Positions 20,894 through 22,376 of a stretch of 22,376 nt of DNA are shown here, piece after piece. This DNA comes from an uncultured Bacilli bacterium (lineage in GTDB: Bacteria; Bacillota_I; Bacilli_A; ML615J-28; CAG-313). Below the pieces are notes generated by a model, which had not been told where the DNA came from, did no database searches, and worked only from the letters and a program-made list of their open reading frames with translations. The stretch covers positions 1 through 22,376 of the forward strand of contig CANQWZ010000014.1 in assembly GCA_947627685.1 (NCBI GenBank), given 5' to 3'. The translations under genes and the position numbers were made by a program. The number at the start of each line of letters is the position of its first letter. The first letter of the stretch is position 1.

Positions 20894-21262
20894 ATGGTTC
20901 AACAAGAAACTAGAGTAAATGTAGCCGATAATACCGGTGCAAAACAACTTTTGATTATTAAAATTTTAGGTGGTTCATTCCACAAAAATGCTACAATTGG
21001 TGATATTTGTGTATGTTCTGTTAAAGCTGCATCTACTGGCGGTATGGTTAAAAAAGGTGATGTAGTAAAAGCAGTTATCGTACGTACTAAAAAAGCTATT
21101 AAACGTCCTGATGGATCTTATATCAAATTTGATGATAACGCTGCTGTTATTATTAAAGAAGATAAAAATCCTCGTGGAACTCGTATTTTTGGCCCTGTTG
21201 CTAGAGAATTACGTGAAAAAGATTTCATGAAAATTGTATCTTTAGCACCAGAAGTATTATAG
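20894..21262 (+). CDS. rplN: 50S ribosomal protein L14
   Basis: Interface protein forming bridge B8 and the binding site for RsfS; 122 aa, exactly the family length. VQQETRVNVADNTGAKQLL, VVKAVIVRTKK, and the C-terminal GTRIFGPVARELREKDFMKIVSLAPEVL (starting about 21177) identify it. Start is ATG with SD AGGAGG. Confidence 0.98.
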   Translation: MVQQETRVNVADNTGAKQLLIIKILGGSFHKNATIGDICVCSVKAASTGGMVKKGDVVKAVIVRTKKAIKRPDGSYIKFDDNAAVIIKEDKNPRGTRIFGPVARELREKDFMKIVSLAPEVL

Positions 21263-21277
21263 AAAGGAAGACGCGTT

Positions 21278-21604
21278 ATGAGACTTAAAAAAGGCGATGT
21301 AGTAGTTGTTACTACAGGAAAACATAAACCAAATCATGGCACATATACAACTGGCGAAATTTTAGCAGTATACCCTCTAAAAAATCGTGTACTTGTTAAA
21401 GGCGTTAATATTGTTACTAAACATAATCGTCCATCAAACGCTAATCCTGATGGTGGTATTACAAAAAAAGAAGCACCTATTCATGTTTCTAATGTAGCAT
21501 ATTTAGACCCAGTTGAAAAGAAGCCAACTAAGATTGGTTACAAATTAGATGAAAACGGTAAGAAGGTTCGCTATTGTAAACTTTCTGGTACTGTTATTAA
21601 GTAG
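21278..21604 (+). CDS. rplX: 50S ribosomal protein L24
   Basis: Assembly initiator with a KOW motif near the exit tunnel; 108 aa. Starts MRLKKGDVVVVTTGKHKPN; the KOW loop is slightly longer (HGTYTTGEILAVYP) than the common GKxGxVLKVFP form. NRVLVKGVNIVTKHNRPS and PIHVSNVAYLDP follow, with a C-terminal GYKLDENGKKVRYCKLSG typical of bacterial L24. Confidence 0.97.
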   Translation: MRLKKGDVVVVTTGKHKPNHGTYTTGEILAVYPLKNRVLVKGVNIVTKHNRPSNANPDGGITKKEAPIHVSNVAYLDPVEKKPTKIGYKLDENGKKVRYCKLSGTVIK

Positions 21605-21619
21605 AAAGGAGCTTGAGTT

Positions 21620-22162
21620 ATGAATCGTGTACTTGAATATTATAAAAACGAAGTAATAGCTAAATTAACCAAAGATTTTGGTTATACAACAGTTATGCAA
21701 GTTCCTAAAATTGATAAGATTGTAGTTAATATGGGTGTTGGTGATTCTATTAGCAACTCTAAATTATTAGATGCTGCTGTTGAAGATTTAACCCAAATCA
21801 CAGGTCAAAAACCTTTAGTTACTAAAGCAAAAAAATCAATTGCTGTATTCAAACTTCGTGAAGGTATGTCAATTGGTGCGAAAGTTACTTTACGTGGCGA
21901 AAGAATGTATGAATTCTATGATAAATTAATTTCAATCGCATTACCTCGTGTTAGAGATTTCCGTGGTGTAAATCCTAACTCATTTGATGGCAGAGGAAAT
22001 TATACAATTGGTGTTAAAGAACAATTAATTTTCCCTGAAATCAATTATGATAAAGTTTTAAAGATCCGTGGTATGGATATCGTTATCGTAACTACTGCGA
22101 AAACTGATGAAGAAGGCCGTGCATTATTAAATTATTTAGGCATGCCTTTTGCAAAGAAGTAG
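21620..22162 (+). CDS. rplE: 50S ribosomal protein L5
   Basis: 5S rRNA-binding protein of the central protuberance, contacts P-site tRNA; 180 aa. VPKIDKIVVNMGVGD, GQKPLVTKAKKSIAVFKLREG and DFRGVNPNSFDGRGNYTIGVKEQ are diagnostic. The TAG stop merges with the S14 SD (TAGGAGG). Confidence 0.98.
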   Translation: MNRVLEYYKNEVIAKLTKDFGYTTVMQVPKIDKIVVNMGVGDSISNSKLLDAAVEDLTQITGQKPLVTKAKKSIAVFKLREGMSIGAKVTLRGERMYEFYDKLISIALPRVRDFRGVNPNSFDGRGNYTIGVKEQLIFPEINYDKVLKIRGMDIVIVTTAKTDEEGRALLNYLGMPFAKK

Positions 22163-22172
22163 GAGGTAAATA

Positions 22173-22358
22173 ATGGCTAAAAAATCATTAAAAGTAAAAT
22201 GTGCTCGTCCAGCAAAATTTTCAACTAGAAAATACACTAGATGTGAACGCTGTGGACGTCCTCATGCAGTATATCGCAAATTCAAAGTATGTAGAGTTTG
22301 CTTTAGAGAACTTGCTTATGAAGGACTAATCCCTGGTGTTACAAAGGCTAGTTGGTAG
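22173..22358 (+). CDS. rpsN: 30S ribosomal protein S14, zinc-binding type
   Basis: Head protein of the small subunit; 61 aa, the short type Z form. Two C-x2-C pairs, CERCG and CRVCF, bind one zinc, and the C-terminus GLIPGVTKASW is canonical. Position between L5 and S8 is that of the main S14 in Firmicutes. TAG stop adjoins the next SD. Confidence 0.98.
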   Translation: MAKKSLKVKCARPAKFSTRKYTRCERCGRPHAVYRKFKVCRVCFRELAYEGLIPGVTKASW

Positions 22359-22373
22359 AAGGAGGACCAAAAT

Positions 22374-22376
22374 ATG
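22374..22376 (+). CDS. Start codon of the next gene (expected S8), cut by window edge
   Basis: Only the ATG is present, preceded by SD AGGAGG. The S10-operon order predicts rpsH (S8), but no coding sequence is visible to prove it. Confidence 0.5.

Noticed and set aside
1..22376. Insertion sequences, prophage, CRISPR array, toxin-antitoxin or defence genes
   Set aside because: No transposase, integrase, spaced repeats or characteristic small gene pairs were seen on either strand; gaps longer than 100 bases hold promoters, leaders and terminators.

Overview
The window is an AT-rich, gene-dense stretch of a spore-forming member of the Bacilli/Firmicutes. Spore status rests on three recognisable genes: the cortex-lytic hydrolase cwlJ, its coat partner gerQ, and the forespore regulator spoVT. 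The strong A/T codon bias, tight packing, near absence of TGA stops and a surface protein typical of gut Firmicutes suggest an uncultured gut lineage related to Erysipelotrichia or the Mollicutes. That placement is inference. TGA is read as stop at least once (pth) and every Trp codon checked is TGG, so the standard bacterial code applies.

Layout. (1) 2-2059: 3' part of gyrA. (2) 2073-3663: serS behind a consensus sigma-A promoter and a complete T-box leader whose specifier reads UCU (Ser). (3) 3727-5028, minus strand: cwlJ, gerQ, then a HIT protein with its own promoter; this cluster converges on serS at a bidirectional terminator and diverges from ppa. (4) 5145-10587: ppa-folD-pth-mfd, a co-directional run with short gaps and a 14-nt pth/mfd overlap. 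(5) 10590-11166: spoVT, preceded by a long hairpin that terminates mfd, contains the spoVT Shine-Dalgarno (SD) sequence and encloses a predicted sigma-G start site. (6) 11311-12180: class II fructose-bisphosphate aldolase (fba). (7) 12317-15554: a two-gene surface operon, a family-2-like glycosyltransferase with a degenerate active site overlapping a secreted phosphodiester-glycosidase-domain protein with a cysteine-rich C-terminal anchor. (8) 15672-22376: the S10 ribosomal operon in classical order (S10-L3-L4-L23-L2-S19-L22-S3-L16-L29-S17-L14-L24-L5-S14, then the start codon of what should be S8), behind a structured leader.

How the parts fit. Most of the window is housekeeping: DNA topology, tRNA charging, pyrophosphate removal, C1 metabolism, peptidyl-tRNA recycling, transcription-coupled repair, glycolysis and ribosome building. 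The gyrA/serS, pth-mfd-spoVT and S10 blocks are all origin-proximal in Bacillus, so the window probably lies near the replication origin. The sporulation genes carry candidate sigma-E (cwlJ) and sigma-G (spoVT) promoters. The least explained region is the glycosyltransferase/phosphodiester glycosidase pair; the most distinctive regulatory structure is the hairpin before spoVT. No mobile elements, CRISPR arrays, tRNA or rRNA genes were seen.
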